From the NCBI RefSeq assembly GCF_002007485.1, contig NZ_CP015820.1, forward strand, positions 1,674,001 to 1,738,000: a stretch of DNA of 64,000 nucleotides. Reading direction: 5' to 3'. Below are positions 17,617 through 27,081 of the stretch, piece after piece. A program made the position numbers and the translations under genes. Every line of letters begins with the position of its first letter. Within the stretch, counting starts at the first letter, position 1. Source of the DNA: Ditibartonella apihabitans. Its GTDB lineage: Bacteria > Pseudomonadota > Alphaproteobacteria > Rhizobiales > Rhizobiaceae. Under the pieces are notes generated by a model. It did not search any database. It was given only the letters and a program-made list of their open reading frames with translations, and was not told the DNA's origin.

Positions 17617-19266
17617 TTAACGCGTTAAACGTTTATAGGTAACCCGTTTCGGATTGACCGATTCAGGTCCAAGACGGCGTATCTTATCGGCCTCGTAATC
17701 TTCAAAATTGCCTTCAAACCATTCAACATGGCTATCTCCCTCGAAAGCCAACATATGCGTTGCCAGACGGTCAAGAAACATACGATCGTGACTGATAACA
17801 ACGGCGCAACCGGCAAAATTTTCGAGCGCCTCTTCAAGTGCTGCCAGCGTTTCGGTGTCCAGATCATTGGTCGGTTCATCGAGCAACAATACATTGCCGC
17901 CTTCTTTCAGAAGTTTTGCAAGATGCACGCGATTTCTCTGACCGCCCGAAAGATTGCCAACCTTTTGTTGCTGGTCGCTTCCCTTGAAGTTGAACGCACC
18001 GCAATAGGCACGGCTGTTCATCTCGTATTTGCCGAGTTTGATGATGTCGTTACCGCCGGAAATTTCTTCCCAGACTGTTTTATCCGGATCAAGTGCGTCA
18101 CGGCTTTGGTCAACATAGCTCATTTTCACTGTGTCACCGATACGAATTGTTCCCGAATCCGGTTTTTCCTGACCGGTTAGCATTTTGAACAAAGTTGTTT
18201 TACCGGCACCGTTGGGGCCGATCACCCCGACAATACCACCAGCCGGCAATTTGAAAGAAAGATCGTCAATCAATACATGTTCGCCGAACCCTTTGGTCAA
18301 ATGTTCTACTTCAATAACAACCTGCCCCAGTCTTTCGCCAACCGGAATAATAATTTGCGCTTCACCGGGGCGACGATCATTGGCCGCCTTGACCAATTCA
18401 TCATAAGCCTTGATACGCGCTTTCGACTTTGCCTGACGGGCCTTCGGGCTTGATGCAATCCATTCCTGTTCACGCGTCAAAGCTTTCTGGCGGGCAGCTT
18501 CTTCACGGCCTTCCTGTGCAAGGCGCTTGGCTTTGGCTTCCAGATAAGCCGAATAGTTGCCCTCGTAAGGTATGCCATGTCCACGATCAAGCTCCAGAAT
18601 CCAGCCGGTGACGTGATCTAGGAAATAACGGTCGTGGGTGATGATGAGAACAGCCCCCGGATATTCGCGCAAATGCTTTTCAAGCCATGCTGTCGTTTCG
18701 GCATCAAGATGGTTGGTCGGCTCGTCAAGCAAAAGTAGATCAGGCTGTTGCAGCAGCAATTTACATAAAGCGACACGGCGTTTTTCACCACCCGACAATT
18801 TTGAAACATCGGCATCTGCAGGCGGGCAGCGCAATGCATCCATTGCCATTTCTACCTGCGAATCGAGATCCCAAAGGTTTTGACTATCGATGATGTCCTG
18901 AAGTTTTGCACCTTCATCAGCGGTTTCATCAGAATAATTCATCATCAATTCATTATAGCGGTCAAGAATTGCCTTTTTATCGGCAACACCTTCCATCACA
19001 TTGCCGCGCACATCTTTTGACAGATCAAGCGCCGGCTCTTGCGGCAAATATCCGCAGGTTGCTCCCTCTGCAAGCCAGGCTTCACCGGTGAATTCCTTGT
19101 CAATGCCTGCCATAATCCGCAAAATTGTCGACTTACCGGCACCATTCGGCCCCAGAATACCTATTTTTGCATCCGGATAAAAAGACAGATTGATATTGTC
19201 CAAAATCTTTTTATTGCCATAGGATTTGCTCAGACCAGCCATGTGATAGATAAATTGCCGCGCCAT
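17617..19266 (-). CDS. ettA: EttA, ABC-F energy-dependent translational throttle
   Basis: 549 residues, normal for EttA. Two ABC domains: Walker [10 protein letters not shown] near 39 with [12 protein letters not shown] and [12 protein letters not shown]; and [10 protein letters not shown] near 340 with [12 protein letters not shown] and [12 protein letters not shown]. The inter-domain linker typical of ABC-F is present (about 245-320), and no membrane segments are seen. EttA binds the ribosomal E site and gates the first peptide bond according to the ATP/ADP ratio. The start ATG at 19266 gives [17 protein letters not shown], the usual N-terminus. Confidence 0.97.
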   Translation of the reverse strand: MARQFIYHMAGLSKSYGNKKILDNINLSFYPDAKIGILGPNGAGKSTILRIMAGIDKEFTGEAWLAEGATCGYLPQEPALDLSKDVRGNVMEGVADKKAILDRYNELMMNYSDETADEGAKLQDIIDSQNLWDLDSQVEMAMDALRCPPADADVSKLSGGEKRRVALCKLLLQQPDLLLLDEPTNHLDAETTAWLEKHLREYPGAVLIITHDRYFLDHVTGWILELDRGHGIPYEGNYSAYLEAKAKRLAQEGREEAARQKALTREQEWIASSPKARQAKSKARIKAYDELVKAANDRRPGEAQIIIPVGERLGQVVIEVEHLTKGFGEHVLIDDLSFKLPAGGIVGVIGPNGAGKTTLFKMLTGQEKPDSGTIRIGDTVKMSYVDQSRDALDPDKTVWEEISGGNDIIKLGKYEMNSRAYCGAFNFKGSDQQQKVGNLSGGQRNRVHLAKLLKEGGNVLLLDEPTNDLDTETLAALEEALENFAGCAVVISHDRMFLDRLATHMLAFEGDSHVEWFEGNFEDYEADKIRRLGPESVNPKRVTYKRLTR

Positions 19267-19847
19267 ATATTTTCCATTCCTTGATTACTGCGCTTCATGA
19301 AACGCCTTCATCGACATTTCCTACGGAAATGCGTTCAAAACAAATTCTTTTCTGATCTTTTAACCGAAAGAGTTGATCTCGGCAATCTTTAGCCGCTGCA
19401 ATCTTTAGCAGCAGCAATCTTTAGCCCTGGCAGAACGAAATTAAAAAAGTAAAACAAAATTAAAGAAGCAAACAATTTTAAAAGCCAAAACTTGTTTCCA
19501 AGTTCTGTTTTATGATTATGCTCATCACATCATGCGCGACCTGTTCACCTGATATGCCCATGATGCACGGCTTCAAATTGGCAAACAGAGCTTTTGAACT
19601 GGCGGTGGCGATGATCTCGCATTCCGGAATGATTAAAGCCGAGTGCGAATTTTTTCGTCACTCGGCTTCCCCTCTGGCAATAAGCAAAACGCTTTTCAAG
19701 CGTTTGCTCCCCGTATTGATTTAAAACTTGGCAAATTATACCAACTTTTTATATTTTTGATATTAACATGAAACAATATTGCTTTATTTTACTCACTGAC
19801 GCAAGTAAAAACACCAAGCAACGGGAGACCCTTCCAGTTTTAAACCA
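19267..19847. other. Intergenic stretch with a 16-bp repeat array
   Basis: About 580 bp between ettA and the 19848 gene. Apart from the tandem repeat at 19382 and an isolated short frame at 19512-19724 with no recognisable content, nothing was identified. Confidence 0.45.
19382..19429. repeat. Three tandem copies of a 16-bp unit
   Basis: GCAATCTTTAGC plus four variable bases, starting at 19382, 19398 and 19414. It lies about 115 bp upstream of ettA. Similar short arrays occur elsewhere in this window. Confidence 0.85.
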
Positions 19848-20432
19848 ATGGCTGAAAAATCCTTACAGAAAAGCCAGTCACAGCCGCGAAAAAAACCGGT
19901 CATTTTTGACCGGGACGGTAACACAAACGTTTTTTTCGAAGCAAAAAACACCTTGCTTGTACCCGATTGTTTGTTTGAAATGTCCGCTTCACTCGCCACA
20001 GTAGATAAAACAGTTTATCGGATTAACCGTAAATTGAAGCTGCAAAATGCTCCGGAAGACAGAAACATAGTGATCTATGCCCCCTTTCCATTGGGCTTAT
20101 GGGCAATTCACACATTCACTCGCGGACATTCGATAAGACTCGTTCTTGATAAACAGAAGAGTTATAGTTACTGGCGTTTGTTACTATTGCGACTAATGTT
20201 AAAGAATGAAAAGCGACGCATGGGGTCAGATGTTTTTAGCCCTCTTATGATGCGGCTCTTACGGGACATTTTATCGGTTGCCGATTATTACGCTCTCACA
20301 ATCGGTGATTGGCTCTCTTTTCCGGACAAGTTACCACCGCAACTTTTCGGATTATCGAAGAATATTTTTTGGCTCACCGACAAAACGTCCCCTCGTGAAA
20401 TTTGTGATTTTGTCAACTCGCCCCCCTTTTAA
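19848..20432 (+). CDS. Hypothetical protein, 194 residues
   Basis: The frame starts at ATG 19848 (MAEKSLQKSQ) and has gene-like composition. The N-terminus is basic. A central segment about 72-120 is mixed hydrophobic/basic (IVIYAPFPLGLW, then SYWRLLLLRLML), and the C-terminal third contains ADYYALTIGDWLSFPDKLPP. There is no signal peptide, no clear membrane span and no recognised domain. It is the first of three unrecognised genes in 19.8-21.8 kb. Whether it is functional is uncertain. Confidence 0.5.
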   Translation: MAEKSLQKSQSQPRKKPVIFDRDGNTNVFFEAKNTLLVPDCLFEMSASLATVDKTVYRINRKLKLQNAPEDRNIVIYAPFPLGLWAIHTFTRGHSIRLVLDKQKSYSYWRLLLLRLMLKNEKRRMGSDVFSPLMMRLLRDILSVADYYALTIGDWLSFPDKLPPQLFGLSKNIFWLTDKTSPREICDFVNSPPF

Positions 20433-20548
20433 ACTCGGACAAGTTTTAAAATCGGGCAGCTTTTAATTGTCAACTTTGTGTTGGACGAGCGGGCTTTATT
20501 GCGGTATCGCAAATGTTAAGCTCGCTAGATATAAATGAGGAGAATTTG

Positions 20549-20889
20549 ATGCGCTTTATTGCTGCACTCATCATAATTGTTTTTTTCAAACAAATCTGTT
20601 CGCTCAGGAAACGAACGTAAAATGTAGCGATTTGGCGGGATTAGGTCGTACGGTCATGATGGTTCGCCAAAGCGGTGTTCCTATTGATAAAGCAACAACT
20701 CTTGTTCTTAACGGATTAAAGGAAAGATCGGCCGAAGATCAGAAGATTCTTGATCCGGTTTTCAGAAAAATCGTCGAGCTTGCCTATGAGGAAAAGCAGT
20801 TTTCGACCAATCGTGAACGGATTGATGCCGCCGGAAATTTCGAGCAAACGATCTTGAAGCGTTGCGAAAGGAGACTTCCGAGAAGTTAA
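20549..20889 (+). pseudogene. Small secreted protein split by a frameshift in a T-run
   Basis: ATG at 20549 has a good AGGAG site and opens a signal peptide MRFIAALIIIVFF, but the frame ends at TAA 20618-20620. One base out of register, the sequence continues the signal peptide and mature part without a break: QTNLFAQETNVKCSDLAGLG, then a helical polar segment to the TAA at 20889. The switch falls in a run of seven T (20580-20586); eight T would restore one frame of about 113 residues with cleavage after LFAQ. The family is not recognised; two Cys in the mature part (KCSD, KRCERR) may form a disulfide. Confidence 0.72.
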
Positions 20890-21152
20890 GAAAACTGCAT
20901 GATCATTTTCCGAATGAACGGAAATATCTAAGCTCGTCACCGTTATCTTCATTTCGCTCTTTTCCTGAGATGAAAACAAACAGACTTGAAGCCAAGGACA
21001 TTTCACAGGACAAGGCAAGCGATAGAACGTACCAACCGTTGTTTTCATGAACGGTCGTTCCAGTCAGTGTTCAGGCCGCATTTCTTCCGCCGATTCTCAT
21101 TGAACGGGCAATTTCAGCGCAGATATGACCTACAGTTTGAATTGATAACCGG

Positions 21153-21186
21153 AAACGGGGTTAGACTTTAAAGGAAAACCCCGTTT
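21153..21186 (-). terminator. Terminator overlapping the stop of the 21161 gene
   Basis: AAACGGGGTT / AACCCCGTTT stem on the minus strand. The 5' arm lies inside the last codons of the gene (Lys-Thr-Gly-Phe) and the loop contains the stop codon. The downstream T-run is short. Confidence 0.55.
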
Positions 21187-21793
21187 TCATTTCTCTCTCA
21201 TATTGTTGTTTAATTGCTAAATAGTCATGATCTTCAAGATAGTTCGGGAAGTCTTTGCCATTCGTGTATGCCAGTCGTGATTCCTCGTTGATCCGGTCAT
21301 GGACATTTTTAAGCAAATTATAGAGTTCACTATCAATATCGAAATTCTTTGCCGCAACTCCGTTGCGTCTGGCTGAAGCTTCATAATCAGACACGATGTG
21401 CGCTCGTTTATCATTCCAAAGGAATGTCTGCTTTTCCTTCACCCCTGCCTTATCTAATGACTTTATACTGGCTTCTTGTGCAGCAGCATAATCACCTGAT
21501 TTATTATATTCAGCCCAAAAAGCATCAAGCGTTTGCTTCTCAAGAAAGAAGGTAGCATTCGCTTTATCTTCCTCATTATACAATCCATCTTCATTGAGAA
21601 GAATAGAGGCTAAATCCTCTCGTGAAAGACCTTCAAACGACTTCGGATCAGAGGTCAAATTAAATTTTACGGGTTTAGCTTCTTCTTTTTGCCCGGACGC
21701 ATCAGCTTTCGTTAAAGTTGACGTTTGAGATTTTCCTTCGGTTATCTGTCGGAGTGAAATATTTGTATATTTTGTATATGAAGTATTTATCAT
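21161..21793 (-). CDS. Hypothetical protein, 210 residues, unrecognised
   Basis: A complete frame from ATG 21793. The N-terminal 50 residues are polar and Thr/Ser/Lys-rich, without a signal peptide. From about 50 on it is helical and rich in Glu, Asp, Asn and Lys, with motifs LSREDLASILLNEDGLYNEE and ELYNLLKNVHDRINEESR. No domain is recognised. A disordered N-terminus with a helical C-terminal body would be compatible with an exported or regulatory protein, but that is only inference. It is a single gene with a terminator overlapping its stop codon. Confidence 0.65.
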   Translation of the reverse strand: MINTSYTKYTNISLRQITEGKSQTSTLTKADASGQKEEAKPVKFNLTSDPKSFEGLSREDLASILLNEDGLYNEEDKANATFFLEKQTLDAFWAEYNKSGDYAAAQEASIKSLDKAGVKEKQTFLWNDKRAHIVSDYEASARRNGVAAKNFDIDSELYNLLKNVHDRINEESRLAYTNGKDFPNYLEDHDYLAIKQQYEREMKTGFSFKV

Positions 21794-22226
21794 GTTACAA
21801 ACCTTGAATTGGCATGTACTGTCATCATATCAGCCAACTGCCCGATAGCATTTTTCATAAATGCAATTATTACTATATCATGAATTATGATTATTAGCAA
21901 TTTTATGGCATTCGTCTTTTTATGATTTCAATAAATGCAAGACATACATATATCTATCATAAATCTTCTTCATTTTTCCAAGACCTTTAGACACGAATAT
22001 TGCTAAAGAACTTGACTAGATGCATCAGCACCCGATTGCAACGAGGTGACTTTTTTAAACCAGTGAGATGATTGGAAAATCATATGTGAAGCCACATTGT
22101 GTAGCTCACCAGTAAAATTGCGCCTAAACGATAACTTGTTTCAGAGCAAAAACATTTCCATTTTGCCCCGACCGGAACGAACCCTAAAATGGAATAAAGG
22201 CCGGAAGAATTTATCCGGAATTTTTC
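21794..22226. other. AT-rich intergenic stretch
   Basis: About 430 bp carrying the promoter side of the 21161 gene and the 3' side of pncA. No RNA, repeat or gene remnant was recognised. Confidence 0.45.
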
Positions 22227-22838
22227 TTAAAGAGCGCCCATTAACAGTTCGACACCGGAATCATTCATGGTTTTCAGCATAAGATCAAGTGAACCGTTGA
22301 GATCAATACCGGCACAGGCAGCAAGCGCTACCGACACTTCAAAGCCACAATTTTTGGCGTCCAGCGCTGAATAAGCCACACAAAAATCGGTTGCAAGGCC
22401 GCAGAATGTAAGCTTGTTAATGCCACGTTCCTTCAGATAGCCGCGCAACCCTGTCGGGGTTTTACGATCATTTTCAAAAAAAGCCGAATAACTGTCAATT
22501 TTCGGATCCATCCCCTTGCGAATGATCATTTCTGCCTTATCCACAGGCAAAGACCCGTGAAGCGCTGCACCTTCCGACCCTTGGACGCAATGATCCGGCC
22601 AAAGTGTTTGCGGGCCATAATCGACTGTTATTGTGTCATAGGCAGAAAAACCCGAATGGTTCGACGCAAAACTTTGATGGTTTTGCGGATGCCAATCCTG
22701 AGTAAGGATAACATGGTCGAAGCGCATCATAAGCGCGTAAACAGTTGGAAGGATAAGATCACCGTCGGGAACAGCGAGTGCACCACCGGGTAAAAAATCA
22801 TTTTGTACATCAACAACAATAAGTGCCTCGGTAGCCAT
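22227..22838 (-). CDS. pncA: Nicotinamidase
   Basis: 203 residues of the isochorismatase-like hydrolase fold. Catalytic Asp is in IVVDVQNDFLPGG (about 10), metal ligands are in TQDWHPQNHQSF, active-site Lys in IIRKGMDPKIDSYSAF, and nucleophile Cys in GLATDFCV (about 149). It converts nicotinamide to nicotinate for NAD salvage. It is transcribed away from ugd, with a 90-bp shared upstream region. Confidence 0.95.
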   Translation of the reverse strand: MATEALIVVDVQNDFLPGGALAVPDGDLILPTVYALMMRFDHVILTQDWHPQNHQSFASNHSGFSAYDTITVDYGPQTLWPDHCVQGSEGAALHGSLPVDKAEMIIRKGMDPKIDSYSAFFENDRKTPTGLRGYLKERGINKLTFCGLATDFCVAYSALDAKNCGFEVSVALAACAGIDLNGSLDLMLKTMNDSGVELLMGAL

Positions 22839-22928
22839 TTTTTCTCCCCTTAATTCCCCAAGTGACAGTTGCAGTCACAGGAAAACAGTCATATCAAACA
22901 AGAACAATATTTTGCAAGGAAGACTTTG

Positions 22929-24227
22929 ATGAAAATTACCATGATCGGTAGCGGTTATGTCGGGCTGGTTTCAGGTGTTTGTTTCGCCGAATTCGGATTT
23001 GATGTGACCTGTGTTGACGCCAATCCTGATATTATTGCCCGATTGAACAAAGGGGAAGCGACTATTTTTGAACCCGGACTGGACGAGATGATGGTCAGAA
23101 ACATCAAAGAACAACGTCTGTCATTTTCAATCGATCTTGAAAATAGCGTCAAAGAAGCTGACGTCATTTTTCTGGCCGTTGGCACGCCATCGCGTCGGGG
23201 CGATGGTGAAGCAGATTTACACTTTATAGAACAGGCTGCCGATCAAGTAGCACATGCTATGAAGGATGGTGCCGTTATCGTCATTAAATCGACTGTTGTT
23301 GTGGGCACCAATTCGCGCATTCGTAAACGTATAGAAAAATTGCGTCCGGATATTCATTTTTCAATGGTTTCCAACCCCGAATTTTTACGTGAAGGCTCGG
23401 CTATTGAAGACTTTATGCGCCCTGACCGGGTTGTTGTGGGTGTCGAAGACGAACGCGGACGCGAAACAATGCGCAGGCTTTATCGGCCGCTTTACCTAAG
23501 GGAAACGCCACTGGTCATTACCTCGCTCGAAAATGCCGAACTGATAAAATATGCGGCCAATGCCTTCCTTGCAATGAAGGTCACTTTTATCAATCAGGTT
23601 GCCGATTTATGCGAAAAAACCGGCGGCAATATTCAGGAAGTCGCTCAGGCAATCGGCATGGATAAACGTATCGGTTCCAAATTTTTACATGCCGGTCCCG
23701 GTTTTGGTGGCTCGTGTTTTCCCAAAGATACACGCGCCTTTGCAGCGACAGGCCTTCATTACAATGCCCCCCAACAATTGATTGAAACAGTTATTTCAAT
23801 CAACGAAGAACGTAAGATAAAAATGGGTGAACGCATTATCAAAGCCGCGAAAGAAAGAAACACCGATACAGTTGCCGTTCTTGGTGTAACGTTCAAACCC
23901 AATACCGATGACATACGGGAATCTCCTGCTTTGAGCATTATCAAAGTTTTGCAGGAGGCGGGCTTGACGGTACGTGCGCATGATCCGGAAGGGGAAGAAC
24001 AGGCCAAAAAAGTTCTTGATAATATTGTCTGGTGTTCCTCTCCCTATGAAGCTGCAAAAGGCGCCGGCGTACTCACAATTATTACGGAATGGAATGCCTA
24101 TCGCGCACTTAATCTGAAAAAACTCGCCGAACTTATGCCACAGGGGAAAATTATAGATTTGCGCAATATCTATAAAAAGGAAGAATTTCAAAATATAGAT
24201 CTGGACTATATATCCATTGGCCGTTGA
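22929..24227 (+). CDS. ugd: UDP-glucose 6-dehydrogenase
   Basis: 432 residues from ATG 22929 (MKITMIGSGYVGL), chosen over the frame start at 22869 because AAGGAAG sits just upstream and the Rossmann motif should begin at the N-terminus. GSGYVGL binds NAD; the catalytic Cys is in GPGFGGSCFPKDT; the C-terminal UDP-binding domain includes VLGVTFKPNTDDIRESPA. The enzyme makes UDP-glucuronate, precursor of UDP-galacturonate and other envelope sugars. The adjacent GT39, GT2 and LAB_N genes suggest the product is used for lipid A or LPS decoration. Confidence 0.96.
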   Translation: MKITMIGSGYVGLVSGVCFAEFGFDVTCVDANPDIIARLNKGEATIFEPGLDEMMVRNIKEQRLSFSIDLENSVKEADVIFLAVGTPSRRGDGEADLHFIEQAADQVAHAMKDGAVIVIKSTVVVGTNSRIRKRIEKLRPDIHFSMVSNPEFLREGSAIEDFMRPDRVVVGVEDERGRETMRRLYRPLYLRETPLVITSLENAELIKYAANAFLAMKVTFINQVADLCEKTGGNIQEVAQAIGMDKRIGSKFLHAGPGFGGSCFPKDTRAFAATGLHYNAPQQLIETVISINEERKIKMGERIIKAAKERNTDTVAVLGVTFKPNTDDIRESPALSIIKVLQEAGLTVRAHDPEGEEQAKKVLDNIVWCSSPYEAAKGAGVLTIITEWNAYRALNLKKLAELMPQGKIIDLRNIYKKEEFQNIDLDYISIGR

Positions 24228-24341
24228 TCAGGTTTCTGTTGTTATCCATAACCGGCCCTATTGCGTGTCCGGTCAGGCAATTATAGTTGAAGTTTTATAA
24301 GAAGACTGTCTGTTGAATTGTAGAATATAAGGATGGGGCTA

Positions 24342-25814
24342 ATGGCAAAATATAAACCGGATTACGGCAGTGCTGCTGTTTGCTTCATCATACTCTATTT
24401 TGCGTTCGAAACATTCTTTGTCACTGTTTTTTCACAAGGCGCCGGACTTGATGATGCCGAGCTTGCCTCCAATATCAGTTTCTGGAATTGGGGCTATGGC
24501 GGCTCCCAACCACCACTCTATACATGGATTGCTTATGGAGTCGAGCAAGTCTTCGGACTTCATTTCTACTTGTTACAAGTGATCAAATTCGGTCTGCTTG
24601 CCACAACTTTTCTTGGTGTTTATCTTGGCCTCAGACTCCTTGATGTCCGCCCAGTTGTTGCCGGAGCATCCATGCTTGCAATGTTTCTGCTTCCGCAGAT
24701 TGGATGGGAATCACAACGCGCCCTCACCCACTCCATCATGGGCACGGCAGGATCTGCTTATTCATTTGCCGCATTTTGTTTTTTTATACGTAAACCGTCT
24801 TTTTTCAGGGCAATTATTCTCGGACTTGCCTCTGCTACTGCAATTTTAGGGAAATACAATGGCACACTTTTTCTCGTAGCACTTTTCTGCGGCACGGCTC
24901 TAACGCGCGAATTTCGTTACGCTTTGAAAAATCGCTATTTCCCTTTAGCCATTGTCACCACTTGTGCGGCAATCGCGCCTGCCTTCATCTATATGTTTGC
25001 CCATCCTGCCAGTGTTGTTGCGCGCGCCAATAAGCTTGCTATGGGCAAAACAGGAAACTTTTTTTCCGATCGTCTGAGCGGATTGGCCGACTTCTTTGTT
25101 GCCTCATTGGGTTTTGTTTCCGTTGCCCTTATTCTTGCCCTCATCCTTGCCGGCTTACACAGCTTCTCCAATTCAAAAGTATCACAATTGACAACGAGAG
25201 AAGAAAACAGGGCCGAACATCTTATTTATCATATCCTGCTTTTCGGAATTTTGCTCGTTCTTGCACTTGTTCTCGTGCTCGGTATTACCAATGTTAAAGA
25301 TCGTTGGCTGCAACCTCTGCTTTTCCTTGCGCCTGCCTATTTCACACTCGTCCTCTCGCGACTGTGTTATTCTTTAAAATATGTGCGCGCTTTCGGTCTG
25401 ATAGGAGCGATCGCAGCATTGGTTGTACCTTTTATTCTCTATATCAACATAGCGACTGCCTATAATCGTTTTGACCCGCCCGAACAGCTCTTTGATTATA
25501 AAAAACTTGATCGGGCACTTCGCACGGAAGGCCCGTTCAAAATGGTCTTTGCGCGCCATCCCCAATTACCGGGAAACCTACGTTTGATTGACCCGACGCT
25601 CAAAACCGTTCACGTCGGTTCTCCATTTATTAGCGAAAAACTCGTAACGCCACTTATGGTTTTGTGGCCCGGCAATGGAAAATTGCCTGAAGATTTGCGC
25701 GACGCTCTCATTGAAGCCGGTTTACCTGTCGTCGGCAAAACCGGCGAAGTGAAAATCGGGTTTATTGGCGGAAGCGACGTCAAACGTATCGTTTCCTACC
25801 TGTATCTCCCCTGA
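24342..25814 (+). CDS. GT39/ArnT-like polyprenyl-phosphate sugar transferase
   Basis: 490 residues from the ATG at 24342, which has AAGGATGGGG upstream; the ATG at 24333 is too close to the ribosome site. About 10-12 hydrophobic spans. The first periplasmic loop carries the acidic pair GAGLDDAEL typical of GT39/PMT enzymes, followed by WNWGYGGSQPPLYTW, which matches the ArnT/RgtA-type consensus. Such proteins transfer a sugar from a polyprenyl phosphate to lipid A or LPS core on the periplasmic face. Given ugd next door, galacturonate or another uronic-acid-derived sugar is a plausible donor; this is inference. Confidence 0.88.
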   Translation: MAKYKPDYGSAAVCFIILYFAFETFFVTVFSQGAGLDDAELASNISFWNWGYGGSQPPLYTWIAYGVEQVFGLHFYLLQVIKFGLLATTFLGVYLGLRLLDVRPVVAGASMLAMFLLPQIGWESQRALTHSIMGTAGSAYSFAAFCFFIRKPSFFRAIILGLASATAILGKYNGTLFLVALFCGTALTREFRYALKNRYFPLAIVTTCAAIAPAFIYMFAHPASVVARANKLAMGKTGNFFSDRLSGLADFFVASLGFVSVALILALILAGLHSFSNSKVSQLTTREENRAEHLIYHILLFGILLVLALVLVLGITNVKDRWLQPLLFLAPAYFTLVLSRLCYSLKYVRAFGLIGAIAALVVPFILYINIATAYNRFDPPEQLFDYKKLDRALRTEGPFKMVFARHPQLPGNLRLIDPTLKTVHVGSPFISEKLVTPLMVLWPGNGKLPEDLRDALIEAGLPVVGKTGEVKIGFIGGSDVKRIVSYLYLP

Positions 25815-25906
25815 CTTATATTTCGCTTGTCTTGTCTTACTTGACTTGCGCCCGACACCACAAACAGTGTTTTCCACTCTAGAAGGGGCTGCTGTCCGCA
25901 CTTTGT

Positions 25907-25936
25907 AAAAAGAATAAAGGGCAAAAAGAATAAAGG
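25907..25936. repeat. Direct 14-bp duplication with 16-bp period
   Basis: AAAAAGAATAAAGG occurs at 25907 and again at 25923, separated by GC, in the gap between the convergent GT39 and LAB_N genes. Confidence 0.85.
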
Positions 25937-26023
25937 CCGCTCACCTGCTTATCATAAGAAGTTTTTTACGTTTCACGGAAAAGGCGCATTAAAAACTTTC
26001 AGCTTTTGGTACTGAAGTTCAAA

Positions 26024-26353
26024 TCATTCCGCCATATGTTTGTGTTTCTTTTCGCGATAGATCAAGGAAAGATTGCGAATATAAACAATCAGGCCCAATC
26101 CCTGACCGGCAATAAATACCGGATCCTTCTGGCGAATTGCATAAATGAATAAAAGGACTCCACCGCCGAGCGAGAAAAACCAGAAAGCAACCGGCATAAC
26201 GCTTTTCTTTGCTTTTTCCGAGGCAAGCCACTGCACAACGAAACGCATCATAAAAAGCGCCTGCGCGACAAAACCCAGCACAATCCAGCCATCCCACTGG
26301 GCAACAAAGACATCATGGAGCCATTGGGCAAATTGTGAGAATAAATCGCTCAT
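26024..26353 (-). CDS. LAB_N (lipid A biosynthesis N-terminal domain) membrane protein
   Basis: 109 residues from ATG 26353 (MSDLFSQF), preceded by AGGAGCG; the frame upstream of it lies within the GT2 gene. Three hydrophobic segments, with GWIVLGFVAQALFMMRFVVQW and VMPVAFWFFSLGGG typical of the small LAB_N family. The start overlaps the GT2 stop by 4 bp. In rhizobia a LAB_N protein (RgtF) works with the GT2 enzyme RgtE to make dodecaprenyl-phosphate galacturonate; the pair here has the same make-up. Confidence 0.88.
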   Translation of the reverse strand: MSDLFSQFAQWLHDVFVAQWDGWIVLGFVAQALFMMRFVVQWLASEKAKKSVMPVAFWFFSLGGGVLLFIYAIRQKDPVFIAGQGLGLIVYIRNLSLIYREKKHKHMAE

Positions 26354-27081
26354 TTTTCGCTCCTGGCACTTATTTCTGTTACCTTGGGAACAACTTTGCG
26401 CCTGCGGCGCAGCCACCAGACACCATAAAGATCCAATATTCCCCGAAGCCCGCGATCAAGAATGCCGTAATTGGAATGCCCATGGGCACGCTGGCGATCA
26501 ATCACATCAATATGCGCGGTTTTGTAACCTTCCCGCAGAACCAGCGCCGGAAGATAACGATGCCAACCATCAAAGAATGGCAATTGTCGAAATAGATCGG
26601 TGCGAATTGCTTTCAACCCGCATCCTGAATCACGCGTATTGTCTTTCAAAATTGCCTGCCGCAATTTATTGGCAAGTTTCGAGGAAAGCTGTTTCAATTT
26701 CGTATCGGTACGTTTCAAACGTTGCCCCGCTGCAAGACCATATTCCGGCCCTGCTGCAATAAGCGCGTCGGCAAGCTTCGGTAAATAGACCGGATTGTTT
26801 TGTCCATCTCCATCAATTGTCAGAACAATATCGCCGGTGGCGGCAAAAACACCCGAACGCACCGCAGCACTTTGTCCAGCTGAACGGTCATGCCGGATAT
26901 GGCGCAAGGGCTTACCTTCACTCATGCGTTTATATAAAACCTGAGGTGTATCATCACTCGAACCATCGTCCACAACCAGAATCTCGTAATCGCGGCCTTG
27001 CATGGCATTATCGACTTCATCAAGCAAAAAGGCCAGATTTTCAGCTTCATTACGACAGGGAATAACGACAGATAGTTTCAT
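26350..27081 (-). CDS. GT2 family polyprenyl-phosphate glycosyltransferase (DPM/ArnC/RgtE-like)
   Basis: 243 residues. Begins MKLSVVIPCRNEAENLAFLL; nucleotide-binding acidic residues are in VVDDGSSDDT (about 36-45), the DxD-like motif is VLTIDGDGQN and the acceptor-loop region follows with DSGCGLKAIRTDLF. A short hydrophobic stretch lies near the C-terminus (GILDLYGVWWLRRRRK). Predicted to load a sugar onto polyprenyl phosphate on the cytoplasmic face, supplying the GT39 enzyme. It is translationally coupled to the LAB_N gene. Confidence 0.9.
   Translation of the reverse strand: MKLSVVIPCRNEAENLAFLLDEVDNAMQGRDYEILVVDDGSSDDTPQVLYKRMSEGKPLRHIRHDRSAGQSAAVRSGVFAATGDIVLTIDGDGQNNPVYLPKLADALIAAGPEYGLAAGQRLKRTDTKLKQLSSKLANKLRQAILKDNTRDSGCGLKAIRTDLFRQLPFFDGWHRYLPALVLREGYKTAHIDVIDRQRAHGHSNYGILDRGLRGILDLYGVWWLRRRRKVVPKVTEISARSEK

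Noticed and set aside
19512..19724. 70-codon ORF between ettA and the 19848 gene
   Set aside because: Short, without ribosome site or recognised motif; treated as chance.
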